DNA of 64,000 nucleotides, taken from positions 23,540-87,539 of the forward strand of contig JAIORA010000015.1 in assembly GCA_021108375.1 (NCBI GenBank). The letters are read 5' to 3'. This stretch comes from Anaerohalosphaeraceae bacterium. Lineage in GTDB: Bacteria; Planctomycetota; Phycisphaerae; Sedimentisphaerales; UBA12454. Of this stretch, positions 46,055 to 55,311 are shown piece after piece; within the stretch, counting starts at the first letter, position 1; the number at the start of each line of letters is the position of its first letter. Made by a program: the position numbers and the translations under genes. The notes beneath the pieces are model-generated. The model did no database searches, was not told the DNA's origin, and worked only from the letters and a program-made list of their open reading frames with translations.

Positions 46055-47317
46055 ATGGCAAATAAAGGCTCAGGACATAACGTTGGCATATTTTTACTGC
46101 CGGATTTTTGGCTCCATTTGCTTTTGGCGTTTGTGGTTGCTTTCCCGACGGCTCAGTTGGCCTCTGCCCACACCGAAAAGTATCAGGAACCAATTGACCA
46201 GAACGTTGACCATTTCAGGTTGATTTCCACCGTTGAATACACCGCCGAGCGTGGCAATGAGAATCGTCAGTACCGCCACCAGGCCGAACCCTGGTTCACC
46301 GTTGAGCGTACGCCAGAAAACGCTGAGCAAACTCGTTATAAGGTTTGGACAGAGAGTCTGCAATTTATGGGAATCTACGACGACCCGGAATATAATTATC
46401 TCAGCGAAATAAATTACCTGCTCACCGACAAGCGATATATGTCTGAAGTTGACGACGACCTCATCCATCTGCAGAAGATGAACAACGAGGCGATACGTTC
46501 TCTTAATGGCCGGGCAGTAAACGACATCGGTAAAACCTGGACGCACCGTTTCGATTTGGGAATTTTCGACCACTATTCGCTCCCTAAGGAGTTGAAATTT
46601 ACAATTAAGTCAATCAAGGTTCCGACAAAATATCTTGGCGACCTCATTGCTGTTCGCGCAATCTCCGACGAATTTCTCATCAAAGCCGCTACTCAGGCCG
46701 ATGGTTACGGCTACGTTCGCTGCAAAACCGCCAGCGTTTACCTTTTCGACCCGAACGTTCCTTACGGCTCAGGCGAAGAAGTTTACGTCAGTGCTACTGT
46801 TTTCGTCGCAGCCACTAAGATGGACGATATGACCCAGCAGTACCGCTACGAATTTGGCACATACAAAACCGATGCCAACGAAGCCGCCGTTGACCTTGAA
46901 GGCCTCGATTTCAATTTAGAAGATTTCGTCCGCGAAATCAAACTCATTCCATATCCGATTGAGGTAAAGGAATGGGCCGGACTTCCTTACTGGGCACAGT
47001 CCGAAATAGTAAACGCCGCCCAGATTGCATCCGCCTGCTCAGCTGTTGTCTGTGAGCAAAGCCTTGTAAACCCTGTCGCCAGTCGTTACCTTGCTGCCGC
47101 CAGAGTTTATGCTTACCAGGATGAATGTGCATTGATTTCCTGTGGCCGCCGCAGCGTTTGCCAGGCACTCCGCCAGGACGTTGCTGCTATTAACCCGATG
47201 AATATTTGTGGCGAAGACAGCAAGTTTTTAGCTGGCTGGCTTCTTTGGGGTGCTGCCATTGCGATTCCGCTGGCCATCTGCCACGATTGTGATAAACCAA
47301 AAAGCCCGTGTAAATAG
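46055..47317 (+). CDS. Unrecognised Cys-rich secreted or membrane-anchored protein
   Basis: About 420 residues. A signal peptide (LHLLLAFVVAFPTAQLASA, cleavage after ASA near residue 38) is followed by an acidic, mostly soluble body without repeats. The C-terminal 110 residues hold most of the cysteines (ACSAVVCEQ, DECALISCGRRSVCQ, NICGED). A hydrophobic helix (WLLWGAAIAIPLAI) and the tail CHDCDKPKSPCK end the chain. The body may be lumenal, with a C-terminal anchor. The second ATG is chosen for its AGAGA site. A very strong terminator follows. I do not recognise a family. Confidence 0.75.
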   Translation: MANKGSGHNVGIFLLPDFWLHLLLAFVVAFPTAQLASAHTEKYQEPIDQNVDHFRLISTVEYTAERGNENRQYRHQAEPWFTVERTPENAEQTRYKVWTESLQFMGIYDDPEYNYLSEINYLLTDKRYMSEVDDDLIHLQKMNNEAIRSLNGRAVNDIGKTWTHRFDLGIFDHYSLPKELKFTIKSIKVPTKYLGDLIAVRAISDEFLIKAATQADGYGYVRCKTASVYLFDPNVPYGSGEEVYVSATVFVAATKMDDMTQQYRYEFGTYKTDANEAAVDLEGLDFNLEDFVREIKLIPYPIEVKEWAGLPYWAQSEIVNAAQIASACSAVVCEQSLVNPVASRYLAAARVYAYQDECALISCGRRSVCQALRQDVAAINPMNICGEDSKFLAGWLLWGAAIAIPLAICHDCDKPKSPCK

Positions 47318-47340
47318 TTTTTACTTTTGAGATAGTAGTC

Positions 47341-47374
47341 AGCCCTGTCATTATTATGGCAGGGCTTTTTTTTT
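47341..47374 (+). terminator. Strong intrinsic terminator, also a TTAG-type hairpin copy
   Basis: AGCCCTGTCAT/ATGGCAGGGCT (one G-U pair, loop TATT) followed by nine or ten T, 23 bases after the stop. It matches the dispersed CCCTGCC hairpin family, so one family member serves here as a terminator. Confidence 0.8.
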
Positions 47375-47820
47375 ATCATTGTCAGCGCGGCACGGCAATC
47401 TCAACGCTCAATATGTTTTATCATTTTCTCAACGCATTTAGCCCTGGCAACTTGTTTGTCGGGGTTTGTTTTTGCGAACGGTACTTCCCTTAGTTAGCCC
47501 CACATTTGTAAATGTGGGGTTGTTGTCATTGCCAGCGCAGCAATCTCAACACTCAATATGTTTTATCACTTTCTCAACGCATTTAGCCCCCAGGTCTTGT
47601 CCTGGGGGTATCTACATATTGATTGTCCCGTTCGCACACGACTTTGTCATTGCGAGGCCTTTAGGCCGTGGCAATCTCGCCTCGTTCGCACAAGACTTTG
47701 TCATACCCGCGAAAGCGGGTATCCATTTTTTATAAATCAGGTCTCGGCCAAAGGCCGATTCGATATTCAATCTACTGTCTTCTGCCTACTGTATTCTATC
47801 TTCTTAAAAAAACTTTGTGT
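47375..47820. repeat. 446-base repeat mosaic
   Basis: In order: degenerate CATTG..GGCAATCTC units (47374-47402, 47524-47549), a CACATTTG..GTGGGG hairpin (47493-47522), a CCCCCAGGTCTTG hairpin (47582-47610), a CATTGCGAGG palindrome (47646-47678) and a TCATACCCGC-GAAA-GCGGG palindrome (47700-47727). 'AACTCAATATGTTTTATCA' phrases recur near 47406 and 47552. No gene is seen. Confidence 0.7.
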
Positions 47821-48618
47821 CTAAAGTTCCAACAGTCTTTCCGCGTTTTTATGCAGAATCTTTTCTTCTAATTCTGTCCCCAGCCCCAGTTCTTTTACTG
47901 CGTTGAGCGTTTCTTGTTGGCTCATCCAGGGACTATCGGTTCCGAACAGCAGAAAGTCTGCCGGGTGTGTGGTAAGGATTTTTTTAATCCTTTCTTTTGG
48001 CAGATACCCGAACGCGAACGACAGTTCCATATAGATATTTTTGCCCAGCAGAAATTCTTCCGTCTCTTCCCAGATTTGCCACGCCCCAAGATGCGTGGTT
48101 ATGAATTTAAGTTCGGGAAAGCGTGCTGTTACGTTCAGCACTCTTTTTGGCTCTGCCTTTCGCACGCGCTCAAACGCGACATCATATCCGGTATGCGAAA
48201 CGAGCATCAGCCCTGCCTCGCAAACTTTTTCGTAATAGCCCATCATCTTTTCTTCATCAAGGCAGAAGTCTTGATAGAACGGATGAATTTTAAGCCCTTT
48301 AATCCCTGCGTCTTTCACTTTTTTGATTCGCTCTGTTAACTGCGTATCGTCCGGATGAATGGAAGCGAAAGGCACGATTCTTTTTGAGGCGATTTTCCCT
48401 GACCATTCGAGTATAGGCTCAAACTGTTTTGGCTTTGTTGCGATTGAGCAGATAACGCTTTTTTCGATTCCCGCCTTGTCCATTGATTTTAGCAGAGTCC
48501 CAAGCGTCCCGTCAAGTTTAGGCTTAACATCTGAACAGCGTGCGCACATTGAAGTCATTGCTCGTTCAGCTATATTGTCGGCAAACGCGTGCGTATGAAA
48601 ATCGATTATCCCTGCCAT
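47821..48618 (-). CDS. Amidohydrolase-2 family metal-dependent hydrolase
   Basis: 265-residue TIM-barrel protein. DFHTHAF at residues 6-12 gives the metal-binding HxH. KIHPF, HTGYD, THLGA and GTDSPW (metal Asp) follow in the family order. Members include decarboxylases and lactonases (ACMSD, GLI-type), so the reaction is undefined. It is a single gene flanked on both sides by repeats. Confidence 0.85.
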   Translation of the reverse strand: MAGIIDFHTHAFADNIAERAMTSMCARCSDVKPKLDGTLGTLLKSMDKAGIEKSVICSIATKPKQFEPILEWSGKIASKRIVPFASIHPDDTQLTERIKKVKDAGIKGLKIHPFYQDFCLDEEKMMGYYEKVCEAGLMLVSHTGYDVAFERVRKAEPKRVLNVTARFPELKFITTHLGAWQIWEETEEFLLGKNIYMELSFAFGYLPKERIKKILTTHPADFLLFGTDSPWMSQQETLNAVKELGLGTELEEKILHKNAERLLEL

Positions 48619-49294
48619 CGCAAAATCCTCATAAAAATCAATGTATAAGAGGGGATTTTAACTTATGGCAGTTACGAATCAAGCATTTTTAATTTCCATC
48701 GCCATTAGTAGCCGAGCCGCGGGAGCGGCCGGAATACTTTCTGTCATTGCGAGGCGATTAAAAATCCACCCCGATTCATCGGGATTTGTTTTGAGACCCC
48801 GAAGGGGTTATAATAATAGCCCCGTGTGAGCGTAGCGAAACTCTGGGTAAAGAAATCTCTTACGCCCGACCCTGAAGGGGTCGAATAACCCTCACGCTAA
48901 AAAATTCTTCGCCACGGCAATCTATCTTTTTCATTTGTGTTTATTCGTGGCAGTCTATTTGTTTTGCAAATTTGTATTTGGTATTTTGATATTGTTTAGG
49001 ATTTAGATATTAGAATTTAGGATTTATTTCCCTTCAATACCGACTCTGTCATTTCCGCAGGCGGGTATCCATTTTTTATCTTTTTACTTTTTTAGAATCT
49101 GTGTAATCAGTGAAATCTGTGTCTAAAAAAACTTTGTGTCTTCGTGCCTTCGTGGCTAATTAAAAAATCAGCAAAATCAGCGTTTAAACAAATGGTTTGT
49201 AAATTTTAAGAGAAAATACTTGACAATTCAACGAATAATGCTACCGTAGCCGGAGAGAGCGAATTTCAAATCTTTATTCTTGGAGGAGTTTAGA
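48619..49294. repeat. 676-base repeat mosaic upstream of the beta-helix gene
   Basis: Holds an AGCCGAGCCGC-GGGA hairpin (48710-48735), a truncated CATTGCGAGG unit (48742), one copy of a ~155-bp repeat (48771-48923; other copy 61324-61478), one copy of an A+T-rich ~60-bp repeat (48971-49032), a TCATTTCCGC unit (49048-49075) and long 'AATCTGTGTAATCAGTGAAATC' runs to about 49195. GGAGG at 49282-49286 is the ribosome-binding site of the next gene. Confidence 0.75.
48771..48923. repeat. Copy 1 of a ~155-bp dispersed repeat (family F)
   Basis: CCGATTCATCGGG, GACCCCGAAGGGGTTA, AGCCCCGTGTGAGCGTAGCG, GACCCTGAAGGGGTC and CCTCACGCTAA occur in the same order as at 61324-61478, with only scattered differences. 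Several internal hairpins have four- or two-base GA-rich loops. No coding frame is shared. Confidence 0.8.
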
Positions 49295-51172
49295 ATGAAA
49301 GCCATCGATTTAATTTCCCTTACGTTCTGTCTTTGTATGACAGCGAATCTATTAGCAGACACCTTTTATGTCGATGCCCAAAACGGCGATGATGCCTGGA
49401 ATGGTGAGGCCGCGGTTTACGACCCGCAAACTGGCGATGGGCCAAAAGAAACTATCAGCGGCGGGGTTAATGTCGCATACGATGGCGACTTGGTCATTGT
49501 CGCTGATGGACTCTATGTAGGCCCGGACAATTACGGCCACAACGTTATCCACAAATCAATTACTCTGCGCTCAGCCGATGGTTATGACGACTGCATTATA
49601 AATACTATGGGCCAATACAGACCCTTTGAATTTAATTCCAGTTACTATAATGGCCCATTCGTAATGGACGGTTTTACAATTCTTAACGCAACAGATATAG
49701 TAATGCTTTTCTCTAACCAGTATGATAGCCCGCCTGAGATTAAAAATTGTGTCATTCGCGATTGCACAGTGCAGGACGCTGCGGTAGTATTTGAAAATGG
49801 TGCCGAGGCAACTCTGACCGACTGCAGGTTGTTAGATATATCTGCCGAGAATAGTTATAACATAATCAGCAATATCCTATGCAAAGAAGGAGGTTCCATA
49901 GCAACCATATCCGGCTGTTACATCGAAGGCCCAAGACAGGACTCTGACCCATACAGTGCGGGCGTAAGATGCGAAGATGGCGGAGAGGCTGTTATTACCG
50001 GCTCTACCATTACGCAAAGTTGGGGCGTGGGAGTACTAATTGACAGAGCCACCTGTAGCATTGAAGGCGGTGAAATATCTGACAACTGGGTAAGTGCCAT
50101 TTGGTGTGAGAACGCCGATGAATATACTCCGACGCTATTAACTGTCAGCGATTGCGAAATTACCGGCAACTGGGGTGCCGACGCTGTCGCGATGCGCATT
50201 GGCCAGGATGTAAACGCGGTTGTTACTGATTGCGATATAACCGAAAACGTACTGTTTGATGGCGGCGGCCTGAATCCGCCTGAATACCCTGCCATTATAG
50301 GAAACGCGAGAGGGGCGCTGAAACTTCAGCGATGCAGTATCACAGACAACTGGACTTACATAACATCATCTCCGGCACAGGTAATAAACGCCGCTTCACC
50401 CAACAATTTACAAATCATCGATTGTGATATACGCCATAACGATGACCTGATTGGTATGTACTTAGTGTACAATGGCGGCTACAGGAGTAATGTGCTGGTC
50501 AGCAATACCATCGTCGCTTACAACGAGATTGGTATTTGGTGTAATTTGCCCGCGTTAATATCAAATTGTACGATTGTCGCAAATGGCTATGACCCATACG
50601 GCCCCCCAACCGGAATCAAAATTCACAGCAGTGACACTAACTCAGTTGAAGTGCTCAACTCTATCGTTTACGGAAATTATGGAAATGAGCAGATTCTTGA
50701 GCAGCACCTTGGGGCAGCCCTGGTCAATTACAGTGATGTCGAGGACGGCTGGACGGGGACTGGTACAGGCAATATTGATGCTGACCCGAACTTTGCTGAT
50801 TCTTATTACGATGACTACAATGATGTAATAGTTTATGGCCAGGATTTCCATCTGATTTCCATTGCCGGCAGATACGACCCTGCGACCGAGACGTGGGTTA
50901 ATGATGCCAATACGAGTCCCTGCATTGATGCCGGCGACCCGACCTCAGATTATTCACTGGAGCCGGATCCATCGGGTACAGGAATCAATATGGGCGCTTA
51001 TGGCGGAACGATTTACGCAAGCCGTTCGCCTCACGGGCCAAGGCCTTATTGTTCAAACTACATCCCTGCGGATTTAAATATGGACTGCAAGGTGGACTTT
51101 ATAGATTTAGCGGAGATGGCTGCGGCCTGGCTGGACTGTTATCTCGTGCCGGCATCAGCGTGCTATGAATAG
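49295..51172 (+). CDS. Secreted right-handed beta-helix protein with dockerin-like C-terminus
   Basis: About 625 residues. Signal peptide MKAIDLISLTFCLCMTANLL ends before ADTFYV. Parallel beta-helix (pectate-lyase-like/NosD) coils are seen as repeated VISxC and ITG/NNW rungs (DCTVQDAAVVFENGAE, CEDGGEAVITGSTITQ, ISNCTIVANGYD). The end PADLNMDCKVDFIDLAEMAA is a single dockerin-like calcium repeat seen in many Phycisphaerae exoproteins. Probably polysaccharide-binding or -cleaving; no catalytic residues assigned. Start ATG at 49295 with GGAGG eight bases upstream. Confidence 0.87.
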   Translation: MKAIDLISLTFCLCMTANLLADTFYVDAQNGDDAWNGEAAVYDPQTGDGPKETISGGVNVAYDGDLVIVADGLYVGPDNYGHNVIHKSITLRSADGYDDCIINTMGQYRPFEFNSSYYNGPFVMDGFTILNATDIVMLFSNQYDSPPEIKNCVIRDCTVQDAAVVFENGAEATLTDCRLLDISAENSYNIISNILCKEGGSIATISGCYIEGPRQDSDPYSAGVRCEDGGEAVITGSTITQSWGVGVLIDRATCSIEGGEISDNWVSAIWCENADEYTPTLLTVSDCEITGNWGADAVAMRIGQDVNAVVTDCDITENVLFDGGGLNPPEYPAIIGNARGALKLQRCSITDNWTYITSSPAQVINAASPNNLQIIDCDIRHNDDLIGMYLVYNGGYRSNVLVSNTIVAYNEIGIWCNLPALISNCTIVANGYDPYGPPTGIKIHSSDTNSVEVLNSIVYGNYGNEQILEQHLGAALVNYSDVEDGWTGTGTGNIDADPNFADSYYDDYNDVIVYGQDFHLISIAGRYDPATETWVNDANTSPCIDAGDPTSDYSLEPDPSGTGINMGAYGGTIYASRSPHGPRPYCSNYIPADLNMDCKVDFIDLAEMAAAWLDCYLVPASACYE

Positions 51173-51285
51173 GGATTTTGTTACGATTCTCAACGCTACT
51201 TAGCCCCCGGGTCTTGTCCCGGGGCTATCTACATATTGGTTATCCTTTTCACATCGCCGTTTAACCCCCTGCAATGCAGGGGGTT
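51173..51285. repeat. Back-to-back TTAG-type hairpins
   Basis: CCCCCGGGTCTTG..CCGGGG (51200-51228), CCCCCTGCAATGCAGGGGG (51265-51284), and CCCTGCCATTAC..GGCAGGG (51295-51316) lie in tandem; the last runs into the 3' end of the methyltransferase gene. Confidence 0.7.
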
Positions 51286-51831
51286 TCAGTTGGCCCTGCC
51301 ATTACTATGGCAGGGTTGTTTTTTTGCGATAACCAACAGTGAAGGCGTTGTTCTTCGCGGGTATCGTCCATAGGAAAATTCCACTTTAAAACCATATTTC
51401 AGCAGGAATCTTCGCATAAGCGTTATGTTATATACGCTTTTGTGGAACATCCCATCGTGTTCCTGCGACCCAACTATCATCTGGACGGTGCGTGCGAGTT
51501 TTGCGGGCCGGGGCTTAATTGGATACCAGATTATAAATTTCAGCCACCGCAGGCATATCCTCGTAATATCCGGAAAGGTGATAACAAGCAGCCCGCCGGG
51601 CCGGGTTACACGCTGCCATTCCTTCAGTGCCTTTTCGGCCTCGGCAAGCGACAAATGCTCAATCATATGATGCGATTCGATAAGGTCGATAGAGTCATCA
51701 TCGAACATTTCCAAATTTGTCGCATCAACTTTCATATCTGCCTGCGGATTATAGAGGTCGCAATTGATTAACCCTTCCAGCTTCAAAGCGCCTGCGCCGA
51801 GGTGGAGTCCTTTGCCGACATTTTTGCGCAA
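51286..51831 (-). CDS. Class I SAM-dependent methyltransferase
   Basis: 181 residues or slightly more. SAM site LHLGAGALKLEGLINCDL, acidic turn KVDATNLEMF, IESHHMIEHLS (motif resembling Methyltransf_11) and RVTRPGGLLVITFPD. The reading frame continues upstream to about residue -24 (KYPRTIFRRNKAVEPIID), but that part has no ATG, GTG or TTG until the TTG at 51831, which sits two bases from AGGAG. The true start or a frameshift is unresolved. Substrate unknown; such proteins often act in surface-sugar clusters. Confidence 0.75.
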   Translation of the reverse strand: MRKNVGKGLHLGAGALKLEGLINCDLYNPQADMKVDATNLEMFDDDSIDLIESHHMIEHLSLAEAEKALKEWQRVTRPGGLLVITFPDITRICLRWLKFIIWYPIKPRPAKLARTVQMIVGSQEHDGMFHKSVYNITLMRRFLLKYGFKVEFSYGRYPRRTTPSLLVIAKKQPCHSNGRAN

Positions 51832-52180
51832 ATCTCCTAAAAATTTGTCTATGATGGGTTCGACAGCCTTGTTGCGTCTGAATATGGTTCGTGGATATTT
51901 AATCTGGGCATTCCTTTATCTTTTTACTTTTTCAATAATCAGTGTCTAAAAAATTTTTGTCATTGCGAGCGCAGCGTGGCAATCTTTTTTTTAAGCCCGT
52001 AGGTCTTGCCCTGCGGGTATCTACGCAAAGTTTATCACCTTCCCATCGCCGTTTAGCCGTCGTGGCCTGCCCGACGGTTTGTGCTTACGAATGGTTTGTC
52101 GCATTAACACCGACCCTGTCATTTCGACCAACGTGGAGAAATCTAAGTTAGCCCCACATTTGTAAATGTGGGGTTGTTTT
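51832..52180. repeat. 349-base gap with repeats between the methyltransferase and rnr
   Basis: A CATTGCGAGC unit (51959-51986), a CCCGTAGGTCTTG..GCGGG hairpin (51992-52020), a CCGTCGTGGCCTGCCCGACGG hairpin (about 52057-52077), a TCATTTCGACCAACG unit (52119-52145) and a CACATTTG..GTGGGG hairpin (52148-52177) are strung together. No gene is seen. Confidence 0.7.
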
Positions 52181-54406
52181 TCACTTCCTTTTTTTCTTTC
52201 TCCTTTTCGAGTTGCTTCTCTTTTTTGTGTTTCGGGTCTTGTGATTCTTTTTTTTCTTACGGCTTTTCTTTTCTGTAACAAGTTGCTCTGCCACTGTCAG
52301 GTTAAGTTGCCTCGCCGCGAGATTGACCGAAACGATTTTCGCTCTTATTTCTTTCCCAAGCCGTATGGTTATACCGGAATTTTCGCCATAGACGCACTGG
52401 CCTTTCTGGTCGTATTTAAAATTATCATCGCCGAGCATTTCCAGCGGAACCAATCCTTCGATGCCGAACTTTCTGCACCGCAGAAACAGTCCAAAACTGC
52501 TGACACCCGATACTACTGTATCAATTTCGTCTCCGATTCGCTCTTGCAGCATAATCAGTATCAGCACTTTTTTCAAATCGTTCTCAGCCTCACCCGCCCG
52601 TCGCTCGGTGAGGGTAATATGCTTGCCGATTTCGCTCAACTCATCAACAGCCTTAATGTTTTTCGAGTCGGTCTTGAGTTTGCCCTTAATGTACAAATCC
52701 AAAAGCCGATGCACCAGCAAGTCCGCATAGCGCCTGATAGGGCTGGTAAAGTGTCCATAATCTTTCGATGCCAGCGCGTAATGGCCGATATTGAGCGGGC
52801 TGTATTCCGCTCGCGACAGGCTCCGCAGCACATAGGTATTGACCGCCAGCGATTCCGGCGTTCCCTTAACCTTATCGAGCAGCCCCTGCAGCGAGAACCT
52901 GTCAACATCCTTGCCTATCGAGTACCCAAGCATTTTCAACGTCTGCGCCAGCCCTTTAAGACTCAGACTGTCCGGGTCAGGATGAATCCGCCGCATATTC
53001 GGCACCTTCGCACCCCGCAGCACCCTCGCCGCCGCCTCGTTCGCTTCAACCATAAACATTTCGATTATGGTATGCGGATAGCTGTCGTCTGCCAATTTTG
53101 CGTCAACGACTCTGCCTGCCTTATCGAAAACAAGCTCGGTTTCCGGCAAATCCAGATGCAGCATTCCGGTCTTTCTTCTGCGCTGCTCGATAATTTTCGC
53201 CAGCGTGTTCATATCACTAAGTAGCGCAGTTGCTTCGCAGCTAACAGCTTCATCTTTTTTGCCGTTCAAAATTTTATTTGCCTGCAAATACGTCAATCTT
53301 GAATTCGAGCATATAACAGCATTCGCGAACTCGGATTTTAGGACCTTGCCATTCGTGTCATAAGTTATAAACGCCGATTTGGTAAATCGTTTTTGTCCCG
53401 GCTGCAAGGAACAAATTCCATTACTAAGCACTTCCGGCAGCATCGGTATCGTCCGTCTCGGCAGATAAACGCTGTTACCTCTTTTGGCCGCTTCGACATC
53501 CAACGGCGTTTCGCCCCCGACAAACGTTGAGACATCCGCGATATGAACGCCGAGGGTAAAACTGCCGTCAGCGTTTTTGTCGATACTTATAGCGTCATCA
53601 AAATCCTTAGCGTCAGGCGGGTCGATTGTGATAATCACTTTTTCGGTTAGGTCGAGCCTGCCCGAATCACCGTCAGCGTCAAAACTTTTCGCTTCTTCCG
53701 AGGCCTGCCTTGCGCAATCTTCGCCAAACTCACCCGGCAATTGGAATTGACGGACGACCGCCTTTATTTCCGTTTCGTAACAGCCGGCCTTGCCGAGCAT
53801 CTCGACAATAACCCCGCTGCCGGGCTGGCCTTCTTTGGGATAATCGATTATTTCGACAACCGCTTTGTCGCCGGGCTGAGCGTTCTTAGCGGTTATATCG
53901 GTTATCTCCCACAGTCCGGCAAACGCTTTGCCATCTGGCCTGAGAAAAAAGCCCGCTCTTTTTTTGGCAATCGTCCCGACCAGCCGGTTCGTTGCTCTTT
54001 CGAGTATCTCGATTATTTCGCCGTTTATCCTTGCATCTTTCCGACCTCTTTCATTTCGGATAACTTTTGCGATGACCCTGTCGCCGGTCATTGCGTCTTT
54101 GGTTTTGTCTGGCGGAATAAACAAGTCGCCGCAGGCGTTTGCCTCGGCTGGAATAACGAAGCCGAACCCTTTGGGGTTCGCTCGGAACAGGCCGTGAATT
54201 TTTTCTGAAATTCCCGGCAGGCTGATGGCGTTTTTTGCGCTTACGACTAATCGGCCTTCGCTTCGGAGTTGTTTGACGGCTTTTTTAAAATCGTCATAAT
54301 CGTTTTCGTTTGCTCCGACCGATTTCGCCAGTCCGTCAATTTTTCCTGGCTGATAATCGCTATGTGTCAGGATTCGCAGTATCTGTTTTTTGAATATATC
54401 TATCAT
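52181..54406 (-). CDS. rnr: Ribonuclease R
   Basis: Processive 3'-5' exoribonuclease of the RNB family, about 741 residues. Cold-shock domains near the N-terminus (GFGFVIPAE), then the RNB core with DPPDAKDFDDAIS (catalytic aspartates), FMVEANEAAAR, YALASKDYGHFTSPIRRYADL and the S1 domain. The C-terminus is very basic (KKSRKKKKNHKTR). The ATG at 54406 has AAGGA six bases upstream; an earlier frame start at 54442 lacks one. Confidence 0.93.
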   Translation of the reverse strand: MIDIFKKQILRILTHSDYQPGKIDGLAKSVGANENDYDDFKKAVKQLRSEGRLVVSAKNAISLPGISEKIHGLFRANPKGFGFVIPAEANACGDLFIPPDKTKDAMTGDRVIAKVIRNERGRKDARINGEIIEILERATNRLVGTIAKKRAGFFLRPDGKAFAGLWEITDITAKNAQPGDKAVVEIIDYPKEGQPGSGVIVEMLGKAGCYETEIKAVVRQFQLPGEFGEDCARQASEEAKSFDADGDSGRLDLTEKVIITIDPPDAKDFDDAISIDKNADGSFTLGVHIADVSTFVGGETPLDVEAAKRGNSVYLPRRTIPMLPEVLSNGICSLQPGQKRFTKSAFITYDTNGKVLKSEFANAVICSNSRLTYLQANKILNGKKDEAVSCEATALLSDMNTLAKIIEQRRRKTGMLHLDLPETELVFDKAGRVVDAKLADDSYPHTIIEMFMVEANEAAARVLRGAKVPNMRRIHPDPDSLSLKGLAQTLKMLGYSIGKDVDRFSLQGLLDKVKGTPESLAVNTYVLRSLSRAEYSPLNIGHYALASKDYGHFTSPIRRYADLLVHRLLDLYIKGKLKTDSKNIKAVDELSEIGKHITLTERRAGEAENDLKKVLILIMLQERIGDEIDTVVSGVSSFGLFLRCRKFGIEGLVPLEMLGDDNFKYDQKGQCVYGENSGITIRLGKEIRAKIVSVNLAARQLNLTVAEQLVTEKKSRKKKKNHKTRNTKKRSNSKRRKKKRK

Positions 54407-54667
54407 TTTTTTCCTTGGTTTTTCAGTTAGCCCCGGTATCACTATGCCGGGGTTCGTGCTTCCGTATTATTTATCACTTTCTCACTGCCATTAACCCTGC
54501 CATTTACTATAGTGGGGCATTAGTTGGATATTAACGGCAAAAATAGCAATTAACAAAGTTTTTCCACAGATTTATGACATTTTGAGAAATTCTAAAAAAA
54601 ACGGTTGCTTTAACAAAATTAAAGTGTATATTAATAATGTTAAAGTTGTGTGTTTGGAGCAAGGCAA
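54407..54667. promoter_or_regulatory. Divergent control region of rnr and the DUF2089 gene
   Basis: Two TTAG-type hairpins (CCCCGG..CCGGGG near 54431; CCCTGCCATTTAC..GTGGGG near 54495) are followed by A+T-rich DNA. AAGGCAA precedes the DUF2089 ATG. No clear promoter pair was fixed. Confidence 0.4.
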
Positions 54668-54985
54668 ATGTCAGAAAAAATGCCGGAATGGATGAAAGGA
54701 CTGTCAGAGGACGATTGGAGGTTCGTCAAACGTCTAATCCTCTCTTCCGGCTCGCTCAAGGAAGTAGCCGCTGATTATGGCATATCGTATCCGACAATCA
54801 GGATTCGGATGAATCGTCTTATAGAAAAGGTTTGCGTGTTGGACTCGACAAGGCCGCAATCGCCATTTCACCGCAAAATCAAACTGCTGGTAACCGACGG
54901 CAAATTGGATATTGCTGTCGCCAGAGAACTAATAAAAGAATTTGAACAAACCACAAAAACTGAAGAAAAGGGAGATGCACTATGA
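54668..54985 (+). CDS. DUF2089-family helix-turn-helix protein
   Basis: About 105 residues. MPEWMKGLSEDDWRFVKRLILSSGSLKEVAADYGISYPTIRIRMNRLIEKV (cited in parts) fits the DUF2089 fold: a winged or tri-helical DNA-binding domain with recognition helix SYPTIRIRMNR. Role presumed transcriptional. The next gene overlaps by four bases (ATGA), a two-gene unit with a membrane partner. Regulator plus small membrane protein suggests membrane sensing, an inference. Confidence 0.8.
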   Translation: MSEKMPEWMKGLSEDDWRFVKRLILSSGSLKEVAADYGISYPTIRIRMNRLIEKVCVLDSTRPQSPFHRKIKLLVTDGKLDIAVARELIKEFEQTTKTEEKGDAL

Positions 54986-55311
54986 GATTTTTTAATTGGG
55001 CAAAGGCGTTTGAAGAGAAACCAACATGTGAGGATATTCTGAAAAGTGTTAAAAAAACGGAAATAATATACTGGATGTTTGAAGTTGTTTTTGTTGTTAT
55101 TACCATTATTGGAGTCAGTATTTTTACAGCAGCTTCTCAGGAAGATATAAAACAGCATATCCTGGGGTTATTTATTTCTATTGTTGGGATTGTGAATATT
55201 ACGGTTATAAAAATGTGGGCTTATGTTTACACATCTATGTTGTATATGATATGGGACTCCCAGAATCGATTAAAGGCTGAGCTGGCCAAAATGGAGTCAG
55301 CAGACCTGTAA
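54982..55311 (+). CDS. Small two-helix membrane protein, partner of DUF2089
   Basis: 109 residues. Helices at about 29-50 (IIYWMFEVVFVVITIIGVSI) and 62-80 (ILGLFISIVGIVNITVI). Both ends are cytoplasmic by charge, and the C-terminus is charged and helical (SQNRLKAELAKMESADL). Overlaps the DUF2089 gene by four bases. No family is recognised; it could hold the regulator at the membrane. Confidence 0.75.
   Translation: MRFFNWAKAFEEKPTCEDILKSVKKTEIIYWMFEVVFVVITIIGVSIFTAASQEDIKQHILGLFISIVGIVNITVIKMWAYVYTSMLYMIWDSQNRLKAELAKMESADL

Noticed and set aside
47375..47820. Possible CRISPR array
   Set aside because: Repeats are of different families, with unequal spacing and palindromic structure, and there are no cas genes.
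51263..51320. TTAG hairpins read as ordinary terminators
   Set aside because: Many copies lack a T run or lie far from a gene end; only those at 47341 and possibly a few others qualify as terminators.
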